Shown here piece after piece: positions 49,427 to 57,956 of a stretch of 64,000 bases of DNA. This DNA comes from Streptomyces gelaticus (GTDB lineage Bacteria; Actinomycetota; Actinomycetes; Streptomycetales; Streptomycetaceae): assembly GCF_014649535.1 (NCBI RefSeq), contig NZ_BMTF01000016.1, forward strand, positions 1 to 64,000, written 5' to 3'. A program made the translations under genes and the position numbers. Below the pieces are notes generated by a model. It had not been told where the DNA came from. It was given only the letters and a program-made list of their open reading frames with translations, and did not search any database. Numbering within the stretch: position 1 is the first letter of the stretch; each line of letters starts with the position of its first letter.

Positions 49427-49548
49427 GCCTATGAGCGTGTACGGCCAAGATGAGAGAAGCCTGAGTCCGTCCTGAGAAGCCCGGCAGAACCTCGTATGCC
49501 CGATATAAGGAGCGGCCGGCCCCGGCGAGTCGCCCCACGGGACAGCCC

Positions 49549-50586
49549 TCAACCGGCCGCCGGCTCCCCGCAGCCGCAGGAGCGCCGCACCACCAGCGCC
49601 GACGGGAACTGCTTCAGCCGCTCCCGCCGCGACCCCGAGACCCGCAGCGAGTCGTCGAGCACCAGGTCCACCGCGGCCCGAGCCATCGCCGGGCGGTCCG
49701 AGAAGACCGTCGTCAGCGGCGGATCGGTCAGACCGGCTTCCTTCACGTCGTCGAAGCCCGCCACCGCGAGCTCCCCGGGCACATCGATGCGCAGCTCGCG
49801 CGCGGCCCGCAGTACCCCGATGGCCTGGTCGTCCGTCGAGCAGAAGATCGCCGGCGGCCGGTCCGGCCCGTCGAGCAGCTTCAGCGCCACCTGATAGGCG
49901 TCGTAACGGTTGTACGGGGCCTGGAAGAGCCGGCCCTCCGTCGAGCGCCCCGACTCGTGCATCGCCCGGCGCCAGCCCTCGACGTGGTCGGCGACCGGGT
50001 CACCGACCACCGGGGTGGACTCCACGCCGCCGAAGCACGCCACGTACTCGTTGCCGTGTTCCAGCAGGTGCCGGGTGGCGAGCTGGGCGCCGCCGACGTC
50101 GTCGGTGACGACCGCGACGTCCTCGATCGCCTCCGGCCGCTCGTGCAGCAGCACGACCCGTGCGTCCCACGCCTCGATCTCGGCCGCCGCCCGCTCGCTG
50201 GGGCCCTGACTGACCAGGATCAGGCCGGATACCCGCATGCCGAGAAAGGCCCGCAGATAGTGGACCTCGCGCTCGTCGCGGTAGTCGGAATTGCCGACGA
50301 GCACCATTTTTCCGCGCTCGGCGGCGGCCTGTTCGACCGCATGCGCCATTTCCGCGAAGAACGGCTGCCGGGCGTCCGGCACGATCATCCCTATGAGATC
50401 GGTCCGCCGAGAGGCCATCGCCTGGGCAACCCGGTCCGGCCGGTAGCCCAGCTCCTTGATCGCGGCGAGCACCCGCTCGCGCGTGGCCGGGGCGACCGGC
50501 CTCGGTCCGTTGTTGATGACATAGCTGACGACCGCGGTCGACGTCCCCGCCAGTCTCGCCACATCGTCCCGCGTCACCTTGGCCAC
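49549..50586 (-). CDS. LacI-family transcriptional regulator
   Basis: 345 aa. LacI helix-turn-helix at the N-terminus (D-V-A-R-L-A-G-T-S-T-A-V-V-S-Y-V-I-N-N-G), hinge helix with Q-A-M-A-S, then a periplasmic-binding-protein-like ligand domain (I-G-M-I-V-P-D, D-D-Q-A-I-G). The C-terminus has an unusual C-G-C-G-E motif. No sugar genes are adjacent, so the ligand is unknown. Confidence 0.92.
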   Translation of the reverse strand: MAKVTRDDVARLAGTSTAVVSYVINNGPRPVAPATRERVLAAIKELGYRPDRVAQAMASRRTDLIGMIVPDARQPFFAEMAHAVEQAAAERGKMVLVGNSDYRDEREVHYLRAFLGMRVSGLILVSQGPSERAAAEIEAWDARVVLLHERPEAIEDVAVVTDDVGGAQLATRHLLEHGNEYVACFGGVESTPVVGDPVADHVEGWRRAMHESGRSTEGRLFQAPYNRYDAYQVALKLLDGPDRPPAIFCSTDDQAIGVLRAARELRIDVPGELAVAGFDDVKEAGLTDPPLTTVFSDRPAMARAAVDLVLDDSLRVSGSRRERLKQFPSALVVRRSCGCGEPAAG

Positions 50587-50610
50587 GCGCGGCAGTCTAC
50601 GCGGATATAC

Positions 50611-51414
50611 CTACCTTCCGGCAGGCCGGACCGGCGCTTCTTCCCTCGGTCCGGCCGCCCGCGACTGCTCCGAACGGGTTACGGGTTTCGCGGACGCCTC
50701 CGCCGCGGCCCGGTCCTTGGCCTCCTCGGCCGCGCGCTCCACCTTCTCGGGCACGACGAAGCGGTAGCCGACATTGCGGACCGTGCCGATCAGCGACTCG
50801 TGCTCGGGGCCGAGCTTGGCGCGCAGCCGCCGCACATGGACGTCGACGGTGCGCGTGCCGCCGAAGTAGTCGTAGCCCCAGACCTCCTGGAGCAGCTGGG
50901 CGCGGGTGAAGACCCGGCCCGGGTGCTGCGCGAGGTACTTGAGCAGTTCGAATTCCTTGAAGGTCAGGTCCAGGACCCGGCCCTTCAGCTTCGCGCTGTA
51001 CGTGGCCTCGTCGACCGAGAGGTCGCCGTTGCGGATCTCCATCGGGGAGTCGTCGGCGCTGATCTGCTGCCGGCCGGTGGCCAGCCGCAGCCGGGCCTCG
51101 ACCTCGGCCGGTCCCGCCGTGTCCAGCAGTACGTCGTCGATGCCCCAGTCGGCGGTGACGGCCGCGAGACCGCCCTCCGTCACGACGAGGATCAGCGGAC
51201 AGCCCGGTCCGGTGGACCGCAGCAGCTGGCAGAGCGACCGCACCTGGGGGAGATCGCGGCGGCCGTCGATCAGGATGAGGTCGGCACCGGGGGTGTCGAC
51301 GAGAGCGGGGCCTTCGGCCGGTGCCACCCGTACGTTGTGGAGCAGGAGACCGAGGGCGGGCAGCACCTCCGTCGACGGTTGAAGGGCATTCGTCAGGAGC
51401 AGCAGTGAACTCAT
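50611..51414 (-). CDS. glnR: Nitrogen-metabolism regulator GlnR
   Basis: 267 aa, atypical OmpR-type regulator: receiver-like domain with D-L-I-L-I-D-G-R-R but without the full phospho-acceptor pocket, and a winged helix with F-K-E-F-E-L-L-K-Y-L, V-D-V-H-V-R-R-L-R-A-K-L and G-Y-R-F-V. The sequence is that of Streptomyces GlnR, the global activator of ammonium assimilation genes; the C-terminal Ala/Glu/Arg tail is longer than usual. No kinase gene is adjacent. ATG 51414 gives the conserved start M-S-S-L-L-L-L-T-N-A. Confidence 0.95.
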   Translation of the reverse strand: MSSLLLLTNALQPSTEVLPALGLLLHNVRVAPAEGPALVDTPGADLILIDGRRDLPQVRSLCQLLRSTGPGCPLILVVTEGGLAAVTADWGIDDVLLDTAGPAEVEARLRLATGRQQISADDSPMEIRNGDLSVDEATYSAKLKGRVLDLTFKEFELLKYLAQHPGRVFTRAQLLQEVWGYDYFGGTRTVDVHVRRLRAKLGPEHESLIGTVRNVGYRFVVPEKVERAAEEAKDRAAAEASAKPVTRSEQSRAAGPREEAPVRPAGR

Positions 51415-51603
51415 CGCCGCCCACCTGCCTGGGTCGTCGGTCGATGCTCGTGCACGGTTCGCTCGCCCATTACGTCGGTCCTCCTCGTTCCCTGCGAGAG
51501 GGGCACTCCCGGGCCGGGCCGGGGGAGTATGCGGCACTTCTTCGTACGTTTTCGTGCTGGTCCCACGGATGCAATCTGGCGCCCCGGGATCGCTGAGCTT
51601 GTG

Positions 51604-51619
51604 GAAACGTCGCCGTAAC
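51604..51619. promoter_or_regulatory. GlnR-box-like element in the glnR upstream region
   Basis: GAAAC-N6-GTAAC in the 275-bp divergent region between glnR and a hydrolase gene. The two half-sites resemble the a- and b-sites of GlnR boxes (gTnAc and GaAAc, 6-nt spacing), though in reversed order. Could allow autoregulation; tentative. Confidence 0.4.
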
Positions 51620-51689
51620 AACGCCTGGAAAGCACAAAAGGACCCGGGGGCTGCTTTGCCCGGATCCTCTTCCCAGCACAATAGCCCAC

Positions 51690-52586
51690 ATGAGTTCTGT
51701 GTCCGAGGGGCGATTTCGGAGTATCGCTGTTCCCTCGATCACGCCCGACCCCCTGCGCACCACATTGCGTACCGATGACGGGGTGCGCATCGAGGCGGTG
51801 TACGAACCGTGTACGGCGGGTGCCGGGGCCGTTGCGGAGTCATCCTTCGACGGTACTGCGATCGTGCTCGCGCACGGTTTCACCGGTTCGGTGGACCGGC
51901 CCGCGGTGCGCCGTGCCGCCGGGGTGTTCGCCGGGCGTGCGGCCGTGGTCACCTTCTCGTTCCGGGGGCACGGCGGGTCCGGCGGGCGGTCGACGGTGGG
52001 GGACCGCGAGGTGCTGGACCTGGCGGCGGCGGTGGCGTGGGCACGGGAGATCGGGCACCGCCGGATCGTGACCGTCGGGTTCTCGATGGGCGGGTCCGTG
52101 GTGCTGCGGCACGGGGCGCTGTACGCGGGGCGGCCGGCGGGCGAGGCGGAAACCGGTGGCACCGTGGATCGCGAGGGGCGCACCGGGGCGCGTTCCAAGG
52201 CGCACGCGGACGCGGTGGTGGCCGTGAGCGCCCCCGCCCGTTGGTTCTACCGGGGCACCGCCCCGATGCGCCGTCTGCACTGGGTGGTCACCCGGCCCAT
52301 GGGCCGGATGGTCGGCCGCTACGGCCTGCACACCCGGATCGACCGCAACGCATGGGATCCGGTGCCGCTCTCGCCGGTCGAGGCCGCCGGGCTGATCGCC
52401 CCGGCGCCGCTGCTGATCGTGCACGGCGACCGGGACCCGTACTTCCCGCTGGACCACCCGCGCTCGCTCGCCGCTGCGGCGGGCGACGGCGCCGAGCTGT
52501 GGCTGGAGCGCGGCATGGGGCACGCGGAGAACGCGGCGGACGAGACCTTGCTCACCCGCATCGGGGACTGGGCGGTGACGGCGTGA
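51690..52586 (+). CDS. Alpha/beta-hydrolase
   Basis: 298 aa cytoplasmic alpha/beta-hydrolase: oxyanion H-G-F-T-G-S, nucleophile elbow G-F-S-M-G-G-S, acid in H-G-D-R-D-P-Y and catalytic His in G-M-G-H-A-E. A CACAAT -10-like box ends 7 nt before the ATG, suggesting a leaderless mRNA. The MoaD-like gene follows after 41 nt, so they may be co-transcribed. Substrate unknown. Confidence 0.9.
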   Translation: MSSVSEGRFRSIAVPSITPDPLRTTLRTDDGVRIEAVYEPCTAGAGAVAESSFDGTAIVLAHGFTGSVDRPAVRRAAGVFAGRAAVVTFSFRGHGGSGGRSTVGDREVLDLAAAVAWAREIGHRRIVTVGFSMGGSVVLRHGALYAGRPAGEAETGGTVDREGRTGARSKAHADAVVAVSAPARWFYRGTAPMRRLHWVVTRPMGRMVGRYGLHTRIDRNAWDPVPLSPVEAAGLIAPAPLLIVHGDRDPYFPLDHPRSLAAAAGDGAELWLERGMGHAENAADETLLTRIGDWAVTA

Positions 52587-52627
52587 CCCATGATGGACAG
52601 CTGACGCGAGACGAGAGGAGTGGCGCC

Positions 52628-52882
52628 ATGCCTGCGGTAACCATCCGCTACTGGGCCGCCGCCAAGGCCGCGGCCGGGACCGCGGAGGAGCCGTACACTG
52701 CTGCGACCCTCGCCGAGGCGCTCGACGCGGTGCGTGAGCGGCACCCCGGAGAGCTCACCCGAGTGCTGCAAAGGTGCTCGTTCCTCATCGACGGTGACCC
52801 CGTGGGGGCCCGCGGCCATGAGACCGTACGCCTTGCCGAGGGCGGCACGGTCGAGGTGCTCCCGCCGTTCGCAGGAGGGTGA
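52628..52882 (+). CDS. MoaD/ThiS-family sulfur carrier
   Basis: 84 aa beta-grasp protein ending in the essential Gly-Gly (P-P-F-A-G-G), where a thiocarboxylate is formed. Could serve molybdopterin synthesis or another sulfur transfer. The sulfurtransferase encoded 3 kb downstream is a possible partner. ATG at 52628 with a GAGAGGAG site. Confidence 0.9.
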   Translation: MPAVTIRYWAAAKAAAGTAEEPYTAATLAEALDAVRERHPGELTRVLQRCSFLIDGDPVGARGHETVRLAEGGTVEVLPPFAGG

Positions 52883-52892
52883 ACCGCAGAAC

Positions 52893-54317
52893 ATGAGCAG
52901 CAGCAACGATCAGCAGTATCCGTACGGACAGGACCCGCGCTACGGGTACGGTCCCGGCCACGACCCGTCGAACGGCGGGCAGCCGCAGCCGTACGGCGAC
53001 CAGTCCTACGGTGCGCAGTCCTACGGCGACCAGTCCTACGGCGGCGAGGCCCATGGCGCGCAGCCGTACGGGCAACAGACGTACGGGCAGCAGCCCTCGT
53101 ACCCCTCGTACGGAACCCCGCACCAGGCACCGCAGGGCCCGTACGACCGGAATCAGCCGCCCCAGGCGCATCAATCGAACCAGGCACCACAGACGAGCCC
53201 CGGGCAGGGCTGGCCGGCCGGTCATGCGCAGGACCCCGCCGCGACCGCGGCCCATGGCCAGGACCCCGCGGTCGCGCAGACGTGGGAGGGCCAGACCTGG
53301 GACACCCAGTACCAGCCGGTCCTCCAGTCCTCCCAGCCCGCGCAGCCCGGTTCCTCCCAGCCCGCGCAGCCCGGTCCGGCCGCCGACGAGACCGCCCACC
53401 TGCCGTCCCCGGTGCCGCCGCGGAGCGCCTCGGGCTCGTACCCGCTGCCGCCGGAGGTACCGGCAGCGTCCCCCGTGGCCGAGCCGGCCGGGACGCCCGC
53501 CCCTGCCTCCGCGCACGACGCGGCCGGCTACAGCGCCCCCACCACCCTGGGCAACAGCCGGATCACCGACGCCCAGCGAGCCCGCGCCGAGGGCCGCTCG
53601 CCGATCATCCCGCCGGGCATGCAGCCCGCCGGGATCACCGCCGGACTCGGGCTGCTCCTCGCCCTGGGCGCCGCGATCGGGCCGTACGCCCTGGTCGTCC
53701 CCCTCGTGCTGCTCCAGGCCGTGACCGCGGCCGGCTGGTTCCGGCTCAACGGCATGTGGCCGGCCCGGCAGGGGATCGCGCTCGCGTTCGCGGGCGGCCT
53801 CGTCGCCGACATCGCGCTGCTCGCCGCGGGCCGGGAGAACGGGCCGGCCGCGATTCTCGGCACCCTCGGCGTCTGGGTGCTGCTCACCGTGGTCCTCCAG
53901 CTGCGCAGCCACGCGAGTGCCGACGAGCGGATGCAGGGGCTGATGGCCACCGTCGCGTCGGCCGCCCTCTCGGTCCTGGCCGCGGGACACCTCGCGGCGG
54001 TCCCGGACGCGGTGACGGTCGGCGCGGTCGCCGTCGCGGTCGCCGTGCTCGTCCGCGCGCTGCCGCTGCCCGGACCGGCCTCGGTCGTGGTGGCGCTGCT
54101 CGCCGCCGCGGGCGGTGGCGCCGTGGCCGGGGCGCTCACCGACCTGGGGATGAAGGGCACGCTGCTCGGCCTCGCGGCGGGTGTCTGTGCGCTGATCGGG
54201 CTGCGGGTGGCGAGCTACGACTACCCGTCGCGCTTCGTCCACATGACCGCCGGTGTGGCACTGCCGCTCACCGCCGCGGCGCCCGCCGTGTACCTGATCG
54301 GCCGCGCCCTCTCGTAG
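52893..54317 (+). CDS. Membrane protein with Gln/Tyr/Gly-rich disordered N-terminus
   Basis: 474 aa. Residues 1-240 are low-complexity, with repeated S-Y-G-D-Q and Q-P-Y-G-Q style units, then Pro/Ala/Gln-rich stretches; residues about 250-474 form about eight membrane helices. No family recognised. The disordered arm might mediate clustering or interactions on the cytoplasmic side. ATG 10 nt after the MoaD stop, so translationally linked. Ends at a hairpin terminator. Confidence 0.85.
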   Translation: MSSSNDQQYPYGQDPRYGYGPGHDPSNGGQPQPYGDQSYGAQSYGDQSYGGEAHGAQPYGQQTYGQQPSYPSYGTPHQAPQGPYDRNQPPQAHQSNQAPQTSPGQGWPAGHAQDPAATAAHGQDPAVAQTWEGQTWDTQYQPVLQSSQPAQPGSSQPAQPGPAADETAHLPSPVPPRSASGSYPLPPEVPAASPVAEPAGTPAPASAHDAAGYSAPTTLGNSRITDAQRARAEGRSPIIPPGMQPAGITAGLGLLLALGAAIGPYALVVPLVLLQAVTAAGWFRLNGMWPARQGIALAFAGGLVADIALLAAGRENGPAAILGTLGVWVLLTVVLQLRSHASADERMQGLMATVASAALSVLAAGHLAAVPDAVTVGAVAVAVAVLVRALPLPGPASVVVALLAAAGGGAVAGALTDLGMKGTLLGLAAGVCALIGLRVASYDYPSRFVHMTAGVALPLTAAAPAVYLIGRALS

Positions 54318-54339
54318 CCCCGGGCCGGACCGCCCGGGG
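54318..54339 (+). terminator. Terminator after the membrane protein gene
   Basis: Perfect 8-bp inverted repeat CCCCGGGC-N6-GCCCGGGG starting right after the stop codon. Confidence 0.65.
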
Positions 54340-54450
54340 AACCGAAGAGGGGTGCCTGCTCGTCGATCATCCGGGGCGCCGCGCACGTTCGCCGGACGGG
54401 CGGGGCGCCGGGGGGTCCGGCCGGATTGCAGGGTGGGGGGAAGAGCGGGC

Positions 54451-55140
54451 ATGCGTGCACTGCGGATACTGCTGGTCATCGTGGTGGTTCTGGGCGGGAT
54501 CTTCGTCGCCGTCGACCGGGCGGCGGTGTACTTCGCCGAGTCGGAGGCCGCGGGGCGGATCCGGGTCACGGATGCCACGATCGGTTCGGCGGACGTCTCC
54601 ATCAAGGGATTCCCGTTCCTGACGCAGGTCGCCGGTGGCCGGTTCGACGAGGTCGATGTCGAGATCATCGGCATCGAGACCGCGGCCAACGGCCGCAGGC
54701 TCCGGATCAGCAGGATGAACGCCGCGCTGCACGACGTGGAGCTGACCGACGGCTACTCCGGCGCCACCGCCGCCCGTGCCACCGGCACCGCCGTCATCTC
54801 GTACGAGGACCTCACCAGGGCCGCCAGCGACGGCGTCGCCGTCGAGTACGGCGGCAACAACAAGGTGAAGGTGACCGGCACGGTCGACATCCTCGGCCGC
54901 CCCCTCTCGCGCAGTGTGCTCTCCACCGTCACCCTGGTCGACGGCCATACGGTCCGGGTGCGCGCGGACAAGGTGCCGGGTGGGGGCATCCCCGGGCTGG
55001 AGGGGCTGGTGCGCCAGAAGACCGACTTCGACCGGGAGGTCGGCGGCCTGCCGGGCGGTCTGAAGCTCCAGAGGATCCAGCCGACCGCCGACGGCCTGGA
55101 GATCTCGGTGACGGGCACGGACGTGAAGCTCGCCGCATAG
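54451..55140 (+). CDS. LmeA-like phospholipid-binding protein (DUF2993)
   Basis: 229 aa. One N-terminal membrane/signal helix (about 3-22), then a tubular-lipid-binding-like DUF2993 domain with the G-F-P-F-L-T-Q strand and D-G-L-E-I-S end typical of LmeA, which binds phosphatidylinositides and supports lipomannan maturation in mycobacteria. ATG at 54451 follows a GGGGGGAAGAG site. Confidence 0.88.
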   Translation: MRALRILLVIVVVLGGIFVAVDRAAVYFAESEAAGRIRVTDATIGSADVSIKGFPFLTQVAGGRFDEVDVEIIGIETAANGRRLRISRMNAALHDVELTDGYSGATAARATGTAVISYEDLTRAASDGVAVEYGGNNKVKVTGTVDILGRPLSRSVLSTVTLVDGHTVRVRADKVPGGGIPGLEGLVRQKTDFDREVGGLPGGLKLQRIQPTADGLEISVTGTDVKLAA

Positions 55141-55335
55141 GCGCACCGCCCGGCTCCGGCGGGCCGCCCCCCGCTCGCCGTACGCCTCGGCCCCGGCGCG
55201 CCACATACTGAGACGGCCCCGTCCGATCCGTAGATGACCGACGACCGCCCACGGCACGGGAGCGGCGCCGGAGGCGCCTCGATCTCATTCTTGTCTCTTA
55301 TGGCGGGCGATCGCGTCTCAGGATTCGACACGGCG

Positions 55336-55365
55336 GTGACATGCCCGCCCGTACCTCCCTACGAT
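55336..55365 (+). promoter_or_regulatory. Promoter of the cysteine leader / sulfurtransferase operon
   Basis: -35 GTGACA (55336-55341), 18 nt, -10 TACGAT (55360-55365). The ATG of the leader peptide starts 8 nt after the -10 box, so transcription probably starts on the ATG itself (leaderless). Confidence 0.65.
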
Positions 55366-55372
55366 CGGTCCC

Positions 55373-55480
55373 ATGCAGTGCTCTATTGGCGGTCTCCCGC
55401 AGCGGGGACGGGCGGATCTCACGAAGCGGCGGGCAGTGGACCTGTGCCGCGTCGCCGCCATGCTCTGTCGCACTGTCTGA
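55373..55480 (+). CDS. Cysteine-containing putative leader peptide (35 aa)
   Basis: Short ORF ending R-A-V-D-L-C-R-V-A-A-M-L-C-R-T-V, with three cysteines in all. This C-terminal pattern (V-D-L-C-R-V-x-x-x-L-C-R) recurs in actinobacterial leader peptides upstream of sulfur-assimilation genes, where ribosome stalling or speed at Cys codons is thought to sense cysteine supply and control the downstream operon. It lies 159 bp before the sulfurtransferase gene and starts leaderless. Confidence 0.8.
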   Translation: MQCSIGGLPQRGRADLTKRRAVDLCRVAAMLCRTV

Positions 55481-55639
55481 GCGGGAGCCCTCGGCGCCCC
55501 GCATTCCCCCGGCCCTTCGACCGACGTCAGGGCCCGTCCCGATCGCCGTTGTACGTGCGCCGCACGGTGCGCCGCCGTACACCCGCATCACGCACCGTCT
55601 CGCATCATCTCGCCGCAGACTGCCCCGGAGGAGAACAGA

Positions 55640-56485
55640 ATGAGCCGCAGTGACGTCCTGGTAGACGCCGACTGGGTCGAGGCACACCTCGACGACCCGC
55701 AGGTCGCTCTCGTCGAGGTCGACGAGGACACCTCGGCGTACGAGAAGAACCACATCAAGAACGCGATCCGGATCGACTGGACCAAGGACCTCCAGGACCC
55801 GGTCCGCCGCGACTTCATCGACCGGGCCGGGTTCGAGAAGCTGCTGTCCGGGAAGGGCATCGGCAACGACACCACGGTCGTCCTGTACGGCGGCAACAAC
55901 AACTGGTTCGCGTCCTACGCGTTCTGGTACTTCAAGCTCTACGGTCACCAGGACGTCCGCCTGCTCGACGGCGGCCGCAAGAAGTGGGAGCTCGACTCCC
56001 GCGACCTGGTGGACGGCGACCAGATCCCGTCCCGCCCGGCCACCGAGTACAAGGCCCAGCCGCAGGACGAGTCCATCCGCGCCTACCGCGACGAGGTCGT
56101 GAAGGCCATCGGCAACCAGAACCTCGTCGACGTGCGCTCGCCCGACGAGTTCAGCGGCAAGCTGCTCGCCCCGGCGCACCTTCCGCAGGAGCAGTCCCAG
56201 CGTCCCGGCCATGTGCCGAGCGCCCGTAACATCCCGTGGTCGAAGAACGCCAACGACGACGGCACCTTCAAGTCGGACGAGGAGCTCAAGGCCCTCTACG
56301 AGGCCGAGCAGGTCGACCTGGCGAAGGACACCATCGCGTACTGCCGTATCGGCGAGCGCTCCGCGCTCACCTGGTTCGTGCTGCACGAGCTGCTCGGCCA
56401 GGAGAACGTCAAGAACTACGACGGTTCGTGGACCGAGTACGGCTCCCTCGTGGGTGTGCCGATCGAGCTCGGCGCCAACAAGTAA
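55640..56485 (+). CDS. cysA: Thiosulfate sulfurtransferase (two-rhodanese type)
   Basis: 281 aa with two rhodanese domains. The C-terminal active one carries the catalytic Cys in Y-C-R-I-G-E-R-S; the N-terminal one lacks it, as usual. Transfers sulfane sulfur from thiosulfate to cyanide or thiols. The DUF1416 gene follows after 51 nt, the same pair as the mycobacterial cysA2/sseC locus. Expression is probably tuned by the upstream cysteine leader peptide. Confidence 0.93.
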   Translation: MSRSDVLVDADWVEAHLDDPQVALVEVDEDTSAYEKNHIKNAIRIDWTKDLQDPVRRDFIDRAGFEKLLSGKGIGNDTTVVLYGGNNNWFASYAFWYFKLYGHQDVRLLDGGRKKWELDSRDLVDGDQIPSRPATEYKAQPQDESIRAYRDEVVKAIGNQNLVDVRSPDEFSGKLLAPAHLPQEQSQRPGHVPSARNIPWSKNANDDGTFKSDEELKALYEAEQVDLAKDTIAYCRIGERSALTWFVLHELLGQENVKNYDGSWTEYGSLVGVPIELGANK

Positions 56486-56536
56486 CTCCGCACGACCCGG
56501 ACCAGCACGACCCCCGAACCAGAAGGACGAAACACC

Positions 56537-56824
56537 ATGTGTGGAGCAAAGGCCGGCGGCCCCGACGCTTCGACCATCAAGCCCGGTGAGACCACCATCC
56601 AGGGCAGCGTGACCCGCGACGGCGAGCCCGTCACCGGTTACGTGCGCCTGCTGGACTCGACCGGCGAGTTCACCGCCGAGGTCCCGACCTCGGCGACGGG
56701 ACAGTTCCGCTTCTACGCGGCCGAGGGCACGTGGACGCTGCGCGCCCTCGTCCCGGGCGGCAGCGCCGACCGTACGGTCGTGGCGCAGACCGGTGGCCTC
56801 TCCGAGGTCGCGATCGCCGTCTAG
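56537..56824 (+). CDS. DUF1416 protein (SseC-like)
   Basis: 95 aa beta-sandwich protein beginning M-C-G-A-K-A-G-G, the family signature with a Cys right after the start. Genetically paired with thiosulfate sulfurtransferases across actinobacteria; its Cys2 may accept sulfur. A GAAGGACGAA site precedes the ATG. Confidence 0.92.
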   Translation: MCGAKAGGPDASTIKPGETTIQGSVTRDGEPVTGYVRLLDSTGEFTAEVPTSATGQFRFYAAEGTWTLRALVPGGSADRTVVAQTGGLSEVAIAV

Positions 56825-57003
56825 GCGCAGCGCTGCGCGCAGTACCCGCAGTACCCGCCGCGGTCCGCGTACCGCGACACGGATCGGCCGAAGGGCCGTA
56901 CCCCAGGGGGTTGGACGCCTTCCTGATCGGGGTGCGGCCCTTCGCGCCGTCCGGGCGGGTACGAGCCGTTCGCGCGGGAGGCGGCGCGGCCTACCCTGGA
57001 GGC

Positions 57004-57261
57004 ATGTACGCGCGACGCCGGCGCAACTATTTCCTGATGATGGGGGCGTGCATCGTCCTCTTCGTGTCGGCCTGGTCGTTCGTCAGGCTGTTGTCGATGC
57101 CGGCTGCGATAGCGATGTGCCTCGTCGCGATGGTCATCCCGCCCGTCGCGGCCATGATCGCCAACCGGCGCGGGCCGGAGGACCGGTGGTGGGACGATCC
57201 GTCCGGCGACCCGAAGTCCGACGAATGGTGGGACGAACTCGACGGCAAGAAGCGGCGGTGA
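57004..57261 (+). CDS. DUF3099 small membrane protein (85 aa)
   Basis: Two membrane helices (about 10-27 and 32-50) followed by an acidic, Trp-rich tail (D-R-W-W-D-D-P and E-W-W-D-E-L). The family is actinobacterial and of unknown function. A TACCCT -10-like box ends 6 nt before the ATG, suggesting leaderless transcription, although GGAGG is also present there. Confidence 0.88.
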   Translation: MYARRRRNYFLMMGACIVLFVSAWSFVRLLSMPAAIAMCLVAMVIPPVAAMIANRRGPEDRWWDDPSGDPKSDEWWDELDGKKRR

Positions 57262-57299
57262 CGCTCCTGCGTCAGCGGACAGGTGTCAGCGGACAGGTG

Positions 57300-57662
57300 T
57301 CAGTAGACGAGCGCCTGGACGTCGTCGGCCATGATCTCGCTGACGAAGACCTGGGCACCGGCGATCCGCACGCCCTCCAGGACGTCCTGCTCGGTGATGT
57401 CACGTCGGGCCGCGCACTGTGTGCACAGGGTGATCCGGCCGCCCGCCCGGATCGACTCGATCAGATCCGGCAGGGGCGCGGCATGTGGCAGTTCGAACTC
57501 GGCGGCGCGTCCCGGCAGCGCGAACCAGGAGGACTCCCCGGTCAGCCAGAGCGAGACCTCCACCCCGCTGGCGACGGCGACCGCGGCCGCCGTGAACGCC
57601 TGCGAGCAGCGCTCGGCGGAGTCGGCACCTGCGGTCACCTTGATCACGAGCTTCTTCGGCAT
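57300..57662 (-). CDS. DsrE-family protein (120 aa)
   Basis: Small alpha/beta protein of the DsrE/DsrF-like fold with the conserved cysteine pair in L-C-T-Q-C-A. Such proteins carry sulfur as persulfide. Its position beside the sulfurtransferase/DUF1416 genes suggests a role in sulfur trafficking. ATG at 57662. Confidence 0.85.
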   Translation of the reverse strand: MPKKLVIKVTAGADSAERCSQAFTAAAVAVASGVEVSLWLTGESSWFALPGRAAEFELPHAAPLPDLIESIRAGGRITLCTQCAARRDITEQDVLEGVRIAGAQVFVSEIMADDVQALVY

Positions 57663-57787
57663 ACGTCGAACTGTAATCGCCGGGTGCGGCGGCCCGGCCA
57701 AACCCCGAACCGGCGGGCCGGGCCCCAACCCATTAGGCTGGGCCCGGCCCCGTACTGCTGCCATAACGCTCGTTGCAAGGAGTTCCC

Positions 57788-57889
57788 GTGCTTGAGGCAT
57801 TCTTCTCCGCCCTGCTGGTCCTGGTCTGCGTCGGCGTGCTCGCCTTCGCCGGTGTGACCGTGAAGAAGCTGTACCAGGGCCAGCGCTGA
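57788..57889 (+). CDS. Single-pass small membrane protein (33 aa)
   Basis: GTG start with AAGGAG 6 nt upstream; the sequence is one hydrophobic helix (F-F-S-A-L-L-V-L-V-C-V-G-V-L-A-F) and a short basic tail. A conserved Streptomyces micro-protein as I recall; function unknown. A TAGGCT -10-like box lies about 50 nt upstream. Confidence 0.7.
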   Translation: MLEAFFSALLVLVCVGVLAFAGVTVKKLYQGQR

Positions 57890-57956
57890 CCGTTCTCCCT
57901 CCTGCTCCCCGCCTCCGTCCGCAGCCACCCCACCTCACAGATCGTCTGAGCCGCTC

